64,000 bases of DNA from a bacterium (GCA_035549195.1 DASZRK010000018.1:1-64000); one strand, 5' to 3'; positions 31,359 through 40,700 are shown, counted from the stretch's first letter. Notes: a model not told the origin generated them from the sequence alone. Translations and numbers: made by a program.

Positions 31359-31527
31359 TGAGGACATCCCGAACAGTCTCGGGGGCATCCTCATCAAGAA
31401 GATGATGGGAAAAGGTTGGAAGGGGACGTTCGAGGAACGCATTCCCCTGGTGCTTCAATATGCGCCCAGAAGGATGGGAAAATGTCCCGAAGGATCGGAA
31501 GCTGGTCAAGGCGGCTGTCACGCCTGA
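31359..31527 (+). pseudogene. 3' fragment of an SRPBCC gene, duplicated from 34193-34678
   Basis: The DNA from about 31359 to 31527 matches 34508-34678, the last third of the intact SRPBCC gene, with a long unbroken match around AAGATGATGGGAAAAGGTTG. It encodes IPNSLGGILIKKMMGKGWKG to the stop, with small indels near the end. The first two thirds and the start are missing. It is a clear partial duplicate about 3.1 kb from its source. Confidence 0.85.
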
Positions 31528-31566
31528 GGCCCTGAAATCCACCCATTAACCGTTTGCCCTTCGGGA

Positions 31567-31591
31567 GGTACTACACTAAAAGTGTAGTACC
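31567..31591. promoter_or_regulatory. Perfect 11-bp palindrome, candidate operator
   Basis: GGTACTACACT, 3-nt centre AAA, AGTGTAGTACC. No T-run follows, so it is not a terminator. It lies 90 nt upstream of the stalk/propeller lipoprotein gene. ACTAC/GTAGT half-sites recall BlaI/MecI-type operators, though the spacing differs; the regulator is not identified. Confidence 0.5.
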
Positions 31592-31681
31592 AGGCAGGAC
31601 CGTTCTTTTGGACCTGGGTGGAGGAATCATCCCGGGCTTCTGTTAGAATCCGCCCATTCCAAAGCTTGGAAATGGGGAATC

Positions 31682-33790
31682 ATGCGGTCCATCATGAAGG
31701 TCCGAGCCATCCTGTGGTCGATCCCGGCGGTCCTTCTTTTGTCCTTCCTCCAAGGGTGTCCCGGGAGCAGCAACCCTACCACCCCGAACAATCCCGCGAC
31801 CTCGACCGTTACGGCGACCCCGAGTTCCACCACCTCCACCACCCCGACCCTGACGGTCTCTTCCACCGCCACTTCCAGTGCCACCCATACGGGGACCGAT
31901 TCGCCCACGGCGTCGCCGTCGACCACGCCAACGTCCAGCCCCACGCCCATGGCCACCCCTACCATCACCCTTACCCCCACGAATTCGACAACGGCGACAC
32001 CGTCGTCTTCACCCACCGATTCACCTTCGGCTACGCCAACGCCCACGATCACCCAGACCCCGACCAAGACCTCTACCCCGACCATCACCAGCACGCCCAC
32101 CGTGACCGCTACCCCGACCTTGGACAATCCGACCTTCCTCCTTCAATGGGGCGGTACCGGCTGCACCAGCGGCAACAGCGACGGCCAGTTGGCTTATCCT
32201 TACGATGTAACTTGGAATTCCTCGGGAACGACCCTTTACGCAATGGATACCAATAACTACCGCGTTCAATATTTCACCAACTCAGGGAGTTTCCTGGGGA
32301 AATGGGGCTCGAATGGCTCCGGCCCCGGTCAATTCTACTATCCGACAAGTTTATCCCGGCCATCCTCGGGGACGACCATCTTTGTGAACGACTTTACGAG
32401 ACAGAAAATCAATTCCTTCGATCTGACGGGGACCTATCTGACGAGTTTTTCGACGCCATCGACTGTGTACTGTTATTGGATCAAGGCCAATTCGGCAGGA
32501 ACGACCATTTATTTGACCGATACGGACAACAGCAAGATCTTCGCTTATAGCTCAGCCGGGGTTTCCCTATTTAATTTCGGTTCCGGCCAGCTCTCCCATC
32601 CGCAGCAGGTCGAGATCAATTCAGCCGGGACCAGTATTTACGTGGCGGACCGGGACGACCAGCGGATCATGATCTTCGACTCGGCGGGAGTCTCCATCGG
32701 CAGCATTGTGGGAGCCCCAGGGCCCACCTTCCTCTTGGGGCCCACCGGGGTCGCCTTGAACAGCGCGGGAACGACCCTCTATGTCACCGACCCCTATTTC
32801 GACAACGTGAAGATGTTCGACCCGGCGACGGGGAATTCCCTGGGAACGGCGGGGAGTTTGGGGAACGGGAACGGTCAGGTCAATTATCCGCAGGGGATCG
32901 CCGTGAACAGCGCTGGGACCACCGTGGCCATCGCGGATTCAGGCAACAACCGGGTCGAACTCTTCGACGGGGCCATGAATTACATCACGGATTTTGGAAC
33001 GGCTGGAGCGGTGCCGGATGGGAAGTTCTGCCAACCCTATGGCATCTCCACGGATGGCGCCGGGGCCACGGTCTTCGTGGCGGACCAAGCCAACAACCGG
33101 GTCCAATTCTTCGATAACTTGGGCAATTTCCTGGGCAAATGGGGGACCTTGGGTTCGGCCGACGGAGAACTGCAGACCCCATCGGGGATCGTAGCGAACA
33201 GCGCGGGCACGACCATCTATGTCCTATGCAGGGGGAACAACTACCGGATCGAATATTTCAGCGGGACCGGGACCTATTTGGGCAAATTCTCGACCCTCTA
33301 TGATCCCTTTGGGATGGCCTTGAACTCCGCGGGAACCACCCTTTATGTGGCCGATGGGACCGTTGGGGTCTACGCTTACAGCCCGACGGGCGTTTACCTG
33401 GCGACCTTGGGGTCCAGCGGCGCAGGGGATGGACAATTCAACAATCCCCAGGGCATTGCCATCAATAGCTCGGGGACCACGATCTATGTGGCGGATACTG
33501 GGAACAGCCGGGTCCAGGCCATCAGCCCGTCCGGGACCTTTTTGACGAAGTGGGGCCCATCGGGATCGGGTTTCAGCCTCAGCCAACCTTACGGGGTGGC
33601 GGTAAACGCGGCCGGAACGAACGTCTATGTGGTGGACAATGCCAATAACAACTTATTGTCCTTCAGTCCCACCGGGTTCTTCTTGGGGAGCAAAACCGGG
33701 ATCTCGAGCCCCTTGGGCCTCGCGTTGGATCCTTCCGGCAAGATCTACGTCAGCGACGGCATTAACCAGGTCCAGAAGTTCGCGCCTTAA
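31682..33790 (+). CDS. Thr/Pro-stalk NHL-propeller lipoprotein
   Basis: 702 residues. Lipobox LQGC (Cys26) after a signal peptide. A Thr/Ser/Pro stalk (about 30-150) is followed by about eleven NHL-type repeats to the end. Many carry the phrase NSAGTTIYV and then a DNNRVQ-like turn (for example AIADSGNNRVELFDG and VADQANNRVQFFDN). It would display a propeller on a stalk anchored by lipid. It is related in design to 30371 and 2379. Function unknown. Confidence 0.75.
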   Translation: MRSIMKVRAILWSIPAVLLLSFLQGCPGSSNPTTPNNPATSTVTATPSSTTSTTPTLTVSSTATSSATHTGTDSPTASPSTTPTSSPTPMATPTITLTPTNSTTATPSSSPTDSPSATPTPTITQTPTKTSTPTITSTPTVTATPTLDNPTFLLQWGGTGCTSGNSDGQLAYPYDVTWNSSGTTLYAMDTNNYRVQYFTNSGSFLGKWGSNGSGPGQFYYPTSLSRPSSGTTIFVNDFTRQKINSFDLTGTYLTSFSTPSTVYCYWIKANSAGTTIYLTDTDNSKIFAYSSAGVSLFNFGSGQLSHPQQVEINSAGTSIYVADRDDQRIMIFDSAGVSIGSIVGAPGPTFLLGPTGVALNSAGTTLYVTDPYFDNVKMFDPATGNSLGTAGSLGNGNGQVNYPQGIAVNSAGTTVAIADSGNNRVELFDGAMNYITDFGTAGAVPDGKFCQPYGISTDGAGATVFVADQANNRVQFFDNLGNFLGKWGTLGSADGELQTPSGIVANSAGTTIYVLCRGNNYRIEYFSGTGTYLGKFSTLYDPFGMALNSAGTTLYVADGTVGVYAYSPTGVYLATLGSSGAGDGQFNNPQGIAINSSGTTIYVADTGNSRVQAISPSGTFLTKWGPSGSGFSLSQPYGVAVNAAGTNVYVVDNANNNLLSFSPTGFFLGSKTGISSPLGLALDPSGKIYVSDGINQVQKFAP

Positions 33791-33813
33791 GTTCCCCGCC
33801 TTTCTTCAAACGA

Positions 33814-33867
33814 TTAATCTTTTGCTTAATTATTTCGATTGACAGTTAAGCTATCGCTTAATAATAT
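33814..33867 (+). promoter_or_regulatory. Consensus promoter with ArsR operator in the spacer
   Basis: TTGACA (33839-33844), 17 nt, TAATAT (33862-33867): near-perfect sigma-70 boxes. The spacer holds the inverted repeat TTAAGC-TATC-GCTTAA (33846-33861), exactly between the boxes, so a bound repressor would block polymerase. A second, one-mismatch copy, TTAATC-TTTT-GCTTAA (33814-33829), is centred 32 bp upstream, about three helical turns. TAATAT ends 6 nt before the ATG, so the transcript should be leaderless. Confidence 0.85.
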
Positions 33868-33873
33868 TCTCCC

Positions 33874-34212
33874 ATGAACCGACGACCTGCCCACGAAGAC
33901 GTCTTCCAGGCCATCGCCCACCCGACCCGGCGCAAATTGCTGGAGCTACTGGAAAAGGGGGAATTGCCGGTAGCCGAATTGGCGAAGGATTTCCACGCCA
34001 CCGCACCCGCCCTTTCCCAACACCTGACGGTCCTGAAGAAAGCCGGGTTGGTGAGCGAGCGCCGGGAAGGGCGCCAGCGCCTTTACCGGCTCACGCCAAC
34101 GCCCCTGAAGGAAGTGGAGGATTGGGTCTCCTCCCACAAGGCCTATTGGGTGGTCAAGATGGCGGCTTTGGGCGACTACTTGAGGAGGAAACATGGGCAA
34201 GATCGAACTTGA
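33874..34212 (+). CDS. ArsR-family repressor, autoregulated, leaderless
   Basis: 112 residues with a winged helix-turn-helix: VFQAIAHPTRRKLLELLEKG, then ATAPALSQHLTVLKKAGLVS and the wing ERREGRQRLYRLT. No metal-binding CxC motif of ArsR/SmtB sensors is present. It belongs to the type usually paired with SRPBCC (AHSA1) genes, where the signal is unknown. No ribosome binding site precedes the ATG. Its last 20 nt overlap the SRPBCC gene, which takes its AGGAGG from within this gene. Confidence 0.9.
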   Translation: MNRRPAHEDVFQAIAHPTRRKLLELLEKGELPVAELAKDFHATAPALSQHLTVLKKAGLVSERREGRQRLYRLTPTPLKEVEDWVSSHKAYWVVKMAALGDYLRRKHGQDRT

Positions 34213-34678
34213 GGCCTATTATCCCTATTCCATTGAGAACGTGTGGGAGGCCCTGACGCGACCAGAGGCTTTGGAACAATGGCTCATGAAGAACGAGGGG
34301 TTCGAGCCGGTCCAAGGGAAGAAGTTCAACTTTTATGCCAAACCGGTCATGGGTTGGGATGGGAAGGCCCGTTGTGAGGTCCTGGAGGTCGAGAAGCCCC
34401 ATAGGATCGTGTGGAGCCAGTGCGGCAACGACGAAGGGAAGGACCCTTTCATCATGACCTGGACCTTGAAGCAGGAGGGCCCGGGGACCCGCTTGACCCT
34501 GCTCCATGAGGGCATCCCGAACAGCCTCAAGGGCATCCTCATCAAGAAGATGATGGGAAAAGGTTGGAAGGGGATGTTCGAGAAACGCATTCCCCTGGTG
34601 CTTCAATATGCCGCCCAGAAGGGATGGGGCCAATTCCCGAGGGACCGCCGACTGGCCGAGACGGATTGCCACGCCTAA
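34193..34678 (+). CDS. SRPBCC (AHSA1-like) protein, ArsR partner
   Basis: 161 residues. It opens IELEAYYPYSIENVWEALTR and continues PEALEQWLM, the AHSA1/START-like start. EVEKPHRIVWSQ and TWTLKQEGPGTRLTLLHEG form the beta sheet of a hydrophobic cavity, and a C-terminal helix (GWKGMFEKRIPLVLQYA) closes it. Ligand unknown. Overlaps arsR by 20 nt, so translation is coupled. Its last third is duplicated at 31359-31527. Confidence 0.85.
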   Translation: MGKIELEAYYPYSIENVWEALTRPEALEQWLMKNEGFEPVQGKKFNFYAKPVMGWDGKARCEVLEVEKPHRIVWSQCGNDEGKDPFIMTWTLKQEGPGTRLTLLHEGIPNSLKGILIKKMMGKGWKGMFEKRIPLVLQYAAQKGWGQFPRDRRLAETDCHA

Positions 34679-34699
34679 AAATCACCTTGGGGGTTTTGA

Positions 34700-34894
34700 A
34701 TGCCTGTCTGCCTTGGATGTGGAAGCGAAATGAACGAGGTTTCCCGGAAGATCATCAAGGGGGAAGTGGCCAAGGGAACGCCTAACTACAAGGTGGAATA
34801 TCACTGCGAAAATGTGAAATGCGGAAAAAAGGGCCAGCGGAAGGCTTTTCTTGACGATGGGCTGATGTTCATCCCACTTCCCGATGGAAAATAA
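34700..34894 (+). CDS. Small zinc-ribbon-like protein
   Basis: 64 residues. CLGCGSEM near the start and CENVKCGKKG in the second half give two Cys pairs (Cys4/Cys7 and Cys36/Cys41) spaced as in a zinc ribbon. The remainder is short and charged. No family is recognised. It follows the SRPBCC gene by 21 nt and may share its transcript. Confidence 0.6.
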   Translation: MPVCLGCGSEMNEVSRKIIKGEVAKGTPNYKVEYHCENVKCGKKGQRKAFLDDGLMFIPLPDGK

Positions 34895-34898
34895 AGCT

Positions 34899-35049
34899 GT
34901 CATTGCGAGGGGTGGACCACCGATTAGGCGGTCGTTCATGACGAACCAACCCCAGTTCCAGAATAACTTCCTTGGGAAACGGCTTATTTCAAACTGAGAT
35001 TGCCGCGTCGTTTTCGCTCCGCTATTCGCGGGTCACTCCTCGCAATGAC
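34899..35049. mobile_element. MITE-like element with 12-bp terminal inverted repeats
   Basis: GTCATTGCGAGG (34899-34910) and CCTCGCAATGAC (35038-35049) are perfect inverted ends of a 151-bp element with no coding capacity. The GTCATTGCGAG end and the internal GAGATTGCCGCGTCGTTTTC stretch (34996-35015) match a type of non-autonomous repeat seen in many bacterial genomes. No transposase is nearby. Confidence 0.75.
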
Positions 35050-35054
35050 AGAAA

Positions 35055-35170
35055 AGGCCAGGCCCTAAAGCGCCTGGCACGAACTGTCTCATACAGTTCG
35101 TACCGTCAAACCTTGTTCCTCGGCTTGAGGCCTCGGAACAGACCCGGCGCTAAAGCGCCTGGCCGCAAGT
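35055..35170. repeat. Cluster of short palindromes next to the MITE-like element
   Basis: CTAAAGCGCCTGGC occurs twice (35065-35078 and 35152-35165). Between them are the hairpins ACGAACTG-7-CAGTTCGT (35079-35101) and a GGC-TTGAG-GCC core within GTTCC...GGAAC (35115-35139). The second copy contains the stop codon and last codons of the convergent flavoprotein gene. Confidence 0.65.
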
Positions 35171-36337
35171 CCATCCGGACGCCCAGGCCCATTGGAAATT
35201 GAAGCCGCCTAACATTCCGGTCACGTCCAGGACCTCTCCAATGAAGTAAAGCCCGGGGACCTTCTTTGTTTCCATCGTCTCCCGGGAGATCTCCCGGGTA
35301 TCCACCCCGCCCCGCGTCACTTCCGCCATCCGGTAACCGAAGGTCCCGGAGGGGATGAAGGTGAGGGCGTTGATGTCCTTGGCCAGGGTCAAAAGCACGT
35401 CATCGGGCAGGGCCGCCCAGGCGCCCCGGGCCCCGGCGTTCCAGGCGATACGCTCGGCCAGGCGGCGGGGGAGGCGCCCCTCGAACCATTTGCGGTATTC
35501 GCCACGTCCCCCAGCGACCTTGTCCTTCTTCAATTGCTGGAATGTCTCTTCCGCGGACATCTCGGGGATCCAGTTGATGGTGACCTCCTGTCCCGGGTTC
35601 CAATGGAGGGAACAGTTGAGCAGGAGGGGCCCGCTCAAACCCTTGTGGGTGATCAGGAAGTCCTCCTCCATCTTCCATTTGCCGGTGGAGGCCCAGGCCC
35701 GGCCATGGACCCCCGACAGGTCCTTGAACCGCTCCATATCCTTTTCGCCGAAGGTCAGGCCGCAGAGGGCGGGGGATTGGGGCAGGACCTTCAATTCGAA
35801 GCGTTTGGCGATCCGGAATCCCAGATCGGTCGAACCCAGTTGGGGCCAAGAAAGCCCCCCCGTCGCGACCACCAGTTTGGGGGCTGTGTAGGTCTTTCCG
35901 TTGGCCTGGATCGTGAAGGTGCCTTCTTGATGGTTAAAGTCCTCCACCTTTTGGCCCAACAGCATCTTGGCGCCCTTTTCCCGGGCCCGGTCCACGAGGA
36001 GGTCGATGATCTCCTTGGCGCTGGTGTCGCAGAAGAGCTGGCCGTCCTTCTTTTCATGAAAGGCGATCCCGGCGTGTTTGACCAGGTCGATGAAATGCTT
36101 GGGGGTGAATTTACCCATGGCGTAATGGATGAAGGCGGGGTTGGACGAGACGTAGTTGGCGGGTTTGGCGTACATATTGGTGAAATTGCAGCGGCCGCCC
36201 CCCGAAACGAGGATCTTGGGGGCCGGTTTTTGGGACTGCTCCAGGACGAGGACCTTTTTGCCTCGTCCCGCGGCCTCAGCGGCGCACATGAGCCCCGCGG
36301 CCCCGCCGCCCAGGATGAGAACGTCATAGGAATTCAT
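35150..36337 (-). CDS. BaiN/HI0933-type NAD(P)/FAD-dependent oxidoreductase
   Basis: 395 residues from the ATG at 36337, since the FAD motif starts there: YDVLILGGGAAGLMCAAEAA. The family hallmark KILVSGGGRCNFTN lies at about 42-55 and VVATGGLSWPQLGSTDLG at about 155-172. The C-terminus has the second FAD contact GLYFIGEVLDVTGMLGGFNF and QWAWASG. These two-domain flavoproteins include BaiN and are mostly uncharacterised. No clear ribosome binding site precedes the ATG. The last codons lie in a repeated palindrome. Confidence 0.85.
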   Translation of the reverse strand: MNSYDVLILGGGAAGLMCAAEAAGRGKKVLVLEQSQKPAPKILVSGGGRCNFTNMYAKPANYVSSNPAFIHYAMGKFTPKHFIDLVKHAGIAFHEKKDGQLFCDTSAKEIIDLLVDRAREKGAKMLLGQKVEDFNHQEGTFTIQANGKTYTAPKLVVATGGLSWPQLGSTDLGFRIAKRFELKVLPQSPALCGLTFGEKDMERFKDLSGVHGRAWASTGKWKMEEDFLITHKGLSGPLLLNCSLHWNPGQEVTINWIPEMSAEETFQQLKKDKVAGGRGEYRKWFEGRLPRRLAERIAWNAGARGAWAALPDDVLLTLAKDINALTFIPSGTFGYRMAEVTRGGVDTREISRETMETKKVPGLYFIGEVLDVTGMLGGFNFQWAWASGWTCGQAL

Positions 36338-36674
36338 GGGCGATAAGATAACAGCGCGTTCCACGGGGACGGGTTCTTTTTTAGAGTTGGGGGTCTTAAC
36401 TTGAGGGAACCCGTCAATTTCATCCATCCCTTTGCTAATCTTGTCGGAGTTCCTTTCCTTATCTTGCTTCCATCGGACCGAAACCCCGCCTTCGCTTGGA
36501 TCCTTTCAAGACCAACGGATCATGCGAGGCCTTCCTAATAGAGGGCCAGGGATACGTTTGGATGATCAAATGGCCGGTCTTGGGGTGAGGATCGAAAAAT
36601 AAAGTGACGAAGCCGAAAGGGGGTGAGACCGATAAAAAAAGGCCGGGCAGGCCTTTTTTTATTTTAGGGACCTC
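36338..36674. other. Intergenic region upstream of the BaiN-type gene
   Basis: No gene is seen. It contains the upstream region of the flavoprotein gene and, at its distal end, the terminator of the small gene at 36675-36917. Confidence 0.5.
36634..36660. terminator. Bidirectional rho-independent terminator
   Basis: Seven A, GGCC, loop GGGCA, GGCC, seven T. The symmetric A/T runs let it work on both strands. On the minus strand it ends the small gene at 36675-36917. Confidence 0.85.
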
Positions 36675-36917
36675 TTAGACCTTCAGGTCGACTTTGGTCC
36701 CGAGGTCGGGCATCTGGACCGGTTTTTCCTGCCCCAATTCGGCCAATTGCTTGGTCTGTTGGGCGGCGGCCTCGATGGGCTTGGCCGGGATGCTCTGCGA
36801 TTCCCTCGGGGTCAATTGGGGCGGCAGGTTATTGATGTTTTCCATGACATTCCTAACGTCGGTTCGGGTCTTTTCTTGAGGCGGTTTATGGCCCAAAAAC
36901 CGATGGATCTCGGCCAT
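36675..36917 (-). CDS. Hypothetical small Pro/Gln-rich protein
   Basis: 80 residues from the ATG at 36917. It has no signal peptide or membrane segment. The middle is rich in Pro, Gln and Ala (NNLPPQLTPRESQSIPAKPI, AAAQQTKQLAELG) and looks partly disordered. It resembles the short N-terminal flagellar-associated or FlaG-like type only superficially. A terminator follows. Divergent from the COG4705 gene. Confidence 0.5.
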   Translation of the reverse strand: MAEIHRFLGHKPPQEKTRTDVRNVMENINNLPPQLTPRESQSIPAKPIEAAAQQTKQLAELGQEKPVQMPDLGTKVDLKV

Positions 36918-36952
36918 TATAGGGCCTTCCATACCGGCCCTAAAGGAGCCTC

Positions 36953-37717
36953 ATGAGGAAAAAGTCCGGCCAATCTTCAAGCCCTTCCAAGGTCCCCGAA
37001 GTGATCCTGATCTTTTGGATCATCAAGATCGCCGCCACCACCCTGGGGGAGACCGGAGGCGACATGGTCTCCATGTCCATGAACCTGGGCTACCTGGTCG
37101 GAACGGCCATTTTTGCCGTCATTTTCGCGGGAGCGGTCCTGGTCCAGATCCAGGCCAAGAAGTTCCATCCCGTGATCTATTGGTCCACGATCATCGCCAC
37201 GACCACCGTGGGCACCACCTTGGCCGATTTCGCCGATCGGTCGTTGGGGATCGGCTATGCCGGAGGTTCCTCACTTCTGCTGGCCCTCCTTTTAGGGTCC
37301 TTGGCCGCCTGGTATTTCACGATGGGATCAGTGGCGATCGAAACGGTCAAGGGTCCCAAGACCGAGATGTTCTATTGGTCGACCATCATGTTCTCCCAGA
37401 CCCTGGGCACGGCCCTGGGGGATTGGGTAGCCGACACGGAAAAGTTCGGTTATGGCGGGGGCATGGTGATCTTCGGGGGACTTTTGGCCCTTCTGGCCAT
37501 CCTGTACTTCCGGACCCGGGTCTCCCGGACCTTCCTTTTTTGGGCCGCCTTCATCCTGACCCGGCCCCTGGGAGCGGTGTTGGGGGATTTCCTGGACAAG
37601 CCGTTGGACCATGGCGGGCTGGCCTTGAGCCGTTACGGGGCCTCGGGTGTCCTCTTGGCCTTCATCTTGGGCTCCATCCATCTTTTCCCGCAACGGGCGG
37701 CCCGGAAACCGCATTGA
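36953..37717 (+). CDS. COG4705 (DUF347-repeat) membrane protein
   Basis: 254 residues with AGGAG 6 nt before the ATG. Eight or so membrane segments carry repeated motifs of the family: KIAATTLGETGGD, YWSTIIATTTVGTTLADFAD, IGYAGG, FYWSTIMFSQTLGTALGDW, FGYGGG and LTRPLGAVLGDFLDKPL. The internal repeat of T-GT-LGD is typical. Proteins of this family are uncharacterised integral membrane proteins. Confidence 0.8.
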   Translation: MRKKSGQSSSPSKVPEVILIFWIIKIAATTLGETGGDMVSMSMNLGYLVGTAIFAVIFAGAVLVQIQAKKFHPVIYWSTIIATTTVGTTLADFADRSLGIGYAGGSSLLLALLLGSLAAWYFTMGSVAIETVKGPKTEMFYWSTIMFSQTLGTALGDWVADTEKFGYGGGMVIFGGLLALLAILYFRTRVSRTFLFWAAFILTRPLGAVLGDFLDKPLDHGGLALSRYGASGVLLAFILGSIHLFPQRAARKPH

Positions 37718-37721
37718 AAGG

Positions 37722-40700
37722 CTAGGCCGTCGAAGAGGGGACGCCCTGTTGTTTCTCCCGGGTGTCCAGGACTTCCCGGACCTTCACCAACAACTCTTGG
37801 ACCTTATAGGGTTTCGGCAGGAAGTCGAATTTGTCCTTCTGGAGCCCATGCTCGAAGACGGCATGGTCCGCGTGGCCGCTGATGAAAAGCACCGGCATGT
37901 GCGGGAAGCGTTCACGGACCATCTCGGCCAGAGCGGGACCGCTGAGGGACGGCATGACCACGTCGGAGACCAAGAGCTGGATGGACGGGCCGTGCTCGTC
38001 CAGGACCCGAAGGGCGTCGTGGCCCGACGAGGCGCTCAGGACCCGGTAGCCGTTGTCCGTCAGGGCCCGGGAGGCCAGGCGACGCAGGGATTCCTCGTCC
38101 TCCACCAAAAGGATCAATTCGTTCCGGGCATGCCCGGGCTCCGGGGCGGGAGCCTTTTCACGGACCGGACCCGCGCTTGAGGCCGCCGCGGGGAAGTAGA
38201 GCAGGAAAGAGGTCCCGCGGCCCGGAATGCTGTCGATGGCGATATGGCCGCCGCTCTGCTGGACGATGCCATAGACCATGGCCATTCCCAGGCCGGTCCC
38301 CTTGCCCGCTTCCTTGGTGGTGAAGAAGGGCTCGAAAATCCGGGCTTGTACCTCGGGGGTCATCCCGGTCCCCGTGTCCCGGACCGTGAGCAGTACATGG
38401 TCCCCGGGGACCGCCCCCGGATAGAGGCGGCAATGGTCCTCGTCCAGCCGGACCCTCGAGGTGGACAGATAAAGGCCCCCTCCCTTGGGCATGGCGTCCC
38501 GGGCGTTGACGGCCAGGTTGAGGATGGCTTGTTCCATCTGTCCGGGATCGGCCTTGCAATGGACCGGGGCGGGCGAGAGGTCCGTGGAGACGTGGATGTC
38601 CTCCCCGATGACGCGCTTGAGCATCTTCAGCACGTTCTCCACGCTCTGGTTCAGGTCCAGGACCACGGGTTGGATCACCTGTTTGCGGCTGAAGGTGAGC
38701 AATTGCCGGGTCAAGCCGGCGGCCTTCTCGGAGATGGTCAGGATCTGTTCCAGGTCGTGGCGCCGCGGGTCCTGGGGGTCCATCTCGCCCTTCAGGAGGT
38801 CGGCGTATCCCATGATGGCCGACAGCATGTTGTTGAAATCGTGGGCGATGCCACCCGCCAGGTGTCCCACGGCCTCCATCTTCTGGGCCTGTTGGAACTG
38901 CTGTTCCAGGCGTCTGCGGTCGCCCTCCGATTCCCGGCGGTCGATGGAGATGCGTAGCATCCCGGCGATGGAATCGATGAGGTTACGCTCTTCCCGGAGG
39001 AAGGGCCCTTCGGACTCGGGCGGCCTTGGCTCGAGGTAAGCCACCTCGATGGTGCCTTCCTTCCCCCGGGAGGTGGTGAAACGGCTTTCCTGGACCCAGG
39101 ACGACCGCCGGAAGCCCGGGGTGGCATATTCCACGTCCCCCAGGCGGATCCGGGCCTCGGTCACTTCCGGATACTGCCAGGCGGGAGGGAGAAGGCGGCA
39201 GACCTCCCGGATCCAATCGGCGTTGGTGAGTTCCTCGTCGCGGAGCACCTCCGCGGCGCTTTTCAGGCAGGTCAGTTCCTTCACCCTTTCACCCAGGTCG
39301 TGCATGAGCTGGGTATTTTCCGCCCGGACCCTGCATTTCTCGATGGCCACCCCGGCCAGGTGAGTGGCCCGCTGGATGAGCATCTGGTCCTCCGGACCGG
39401 GCAGGCGCGGTTCCTTGTAATACATGGCGAAGGTCCCGAGGACCTTGCCTTGGGCGTCCCGGATGGGGGTGGACCAACAGGCCCGGAGGCCAAAGGGCTC
39501 CACCCAATCCCTGTATTTTTCCCAGAGCGGGTCGGTCTGGATGTCCTGGGTGATGACCGGTTTTCCAAGGTGGACGGCGGTGCCGCAGGAGCCGGCCTGG
39601 GGGCCGATGGGCTCTTTCAGGATGGCTTGGCAATAGACCTCCGGCAAACTGGGGGCGGCGATGCGCTCGAAACGGGTCCCGTCGGGCGTGAGCAGGAGGA
39701 TGGAGCCCGTCATGTCCTTGGAGATGGCCTCGATGCCGCGGACCATGGCATCCAGGACCTCGGGCATGGAACTTCCGGAGGCGATCATCTCCAAAAGGCG
39801 CGTTTCTTCCGCCATGAGGATGTCCTGGTATTTGCGTTCGGTGGTGTCCAACGCGATGCCCAGGACCTTGAGGGTGTCGCCCTCGGGGCCCTTCAGGGGG
39901 CGGCCGAGGAACCAGAGGTCGCGCTCGATCCCGTCCTTGCGCACGATGCGGCACTCGAAGCCGGCGTCGTCGCCTTCCCGGGCGACCCGGGCCATGGCGG
40001 CCCTCAGGCGGTCCCGGTCCTGGGGATGACAGAAGGCCATCAGGGTCTCGACCCGCCCGTCGAATTCGGACAGCTTGATGCCATGGATGCGGGCCAACTC
40101 CTCGGACCATTTGAAGGTCCCGGAGCCCAGGTCCCATTCCCAGCTCCCCACATGGGCGGCCTCCTGGGCCAGGCGCAGGAAGGTCTCGCTTTGCCGCAGG
40201 GCCTCCTCGGAGGCCAGCCGCTGGGTGGCGTCCCAATTGATGCCCACGATCCGGAGCGGGACACCGTTCCCGTCCCGCAGGACCTGTCCCATGCCGCGGA
40301 TAGTGCGACGGGCGCCGCTCTTTAGACGCACCCGGAACTCGGTGTTAAAGGGCCTTTCCCCGCGGATGGCCGCCCGCAGGTCCGAATCGGCGCGGATGAA
40401 ATCGTCCGGGTCCACCAGGCGGGCCCAGGCCTGGAAGTTCGCCTTGAAACCCTCGGCCGGAAGATCGTAGAGGCGGAACATGGCCTCATCCCAGGTGAGC
40501 TTGTCCTCCACGATGTCCCAGTCCCAGATGGCCAGGTCCCCCGCCTTGAGGGCGACCTCCAGGCGGTTGCGGCCCAGTTCCAACTCCTCCTCGCGTTCCT
40601 TGCGGGTCCGCACTTCCGCCCTGAGCTGCCCGATGGATTCGGAGAGGCGGTCGGCCATGAGGTTGAAGGAGTCGGACAGGTCGTTGAGTTCCTCCAGGCG

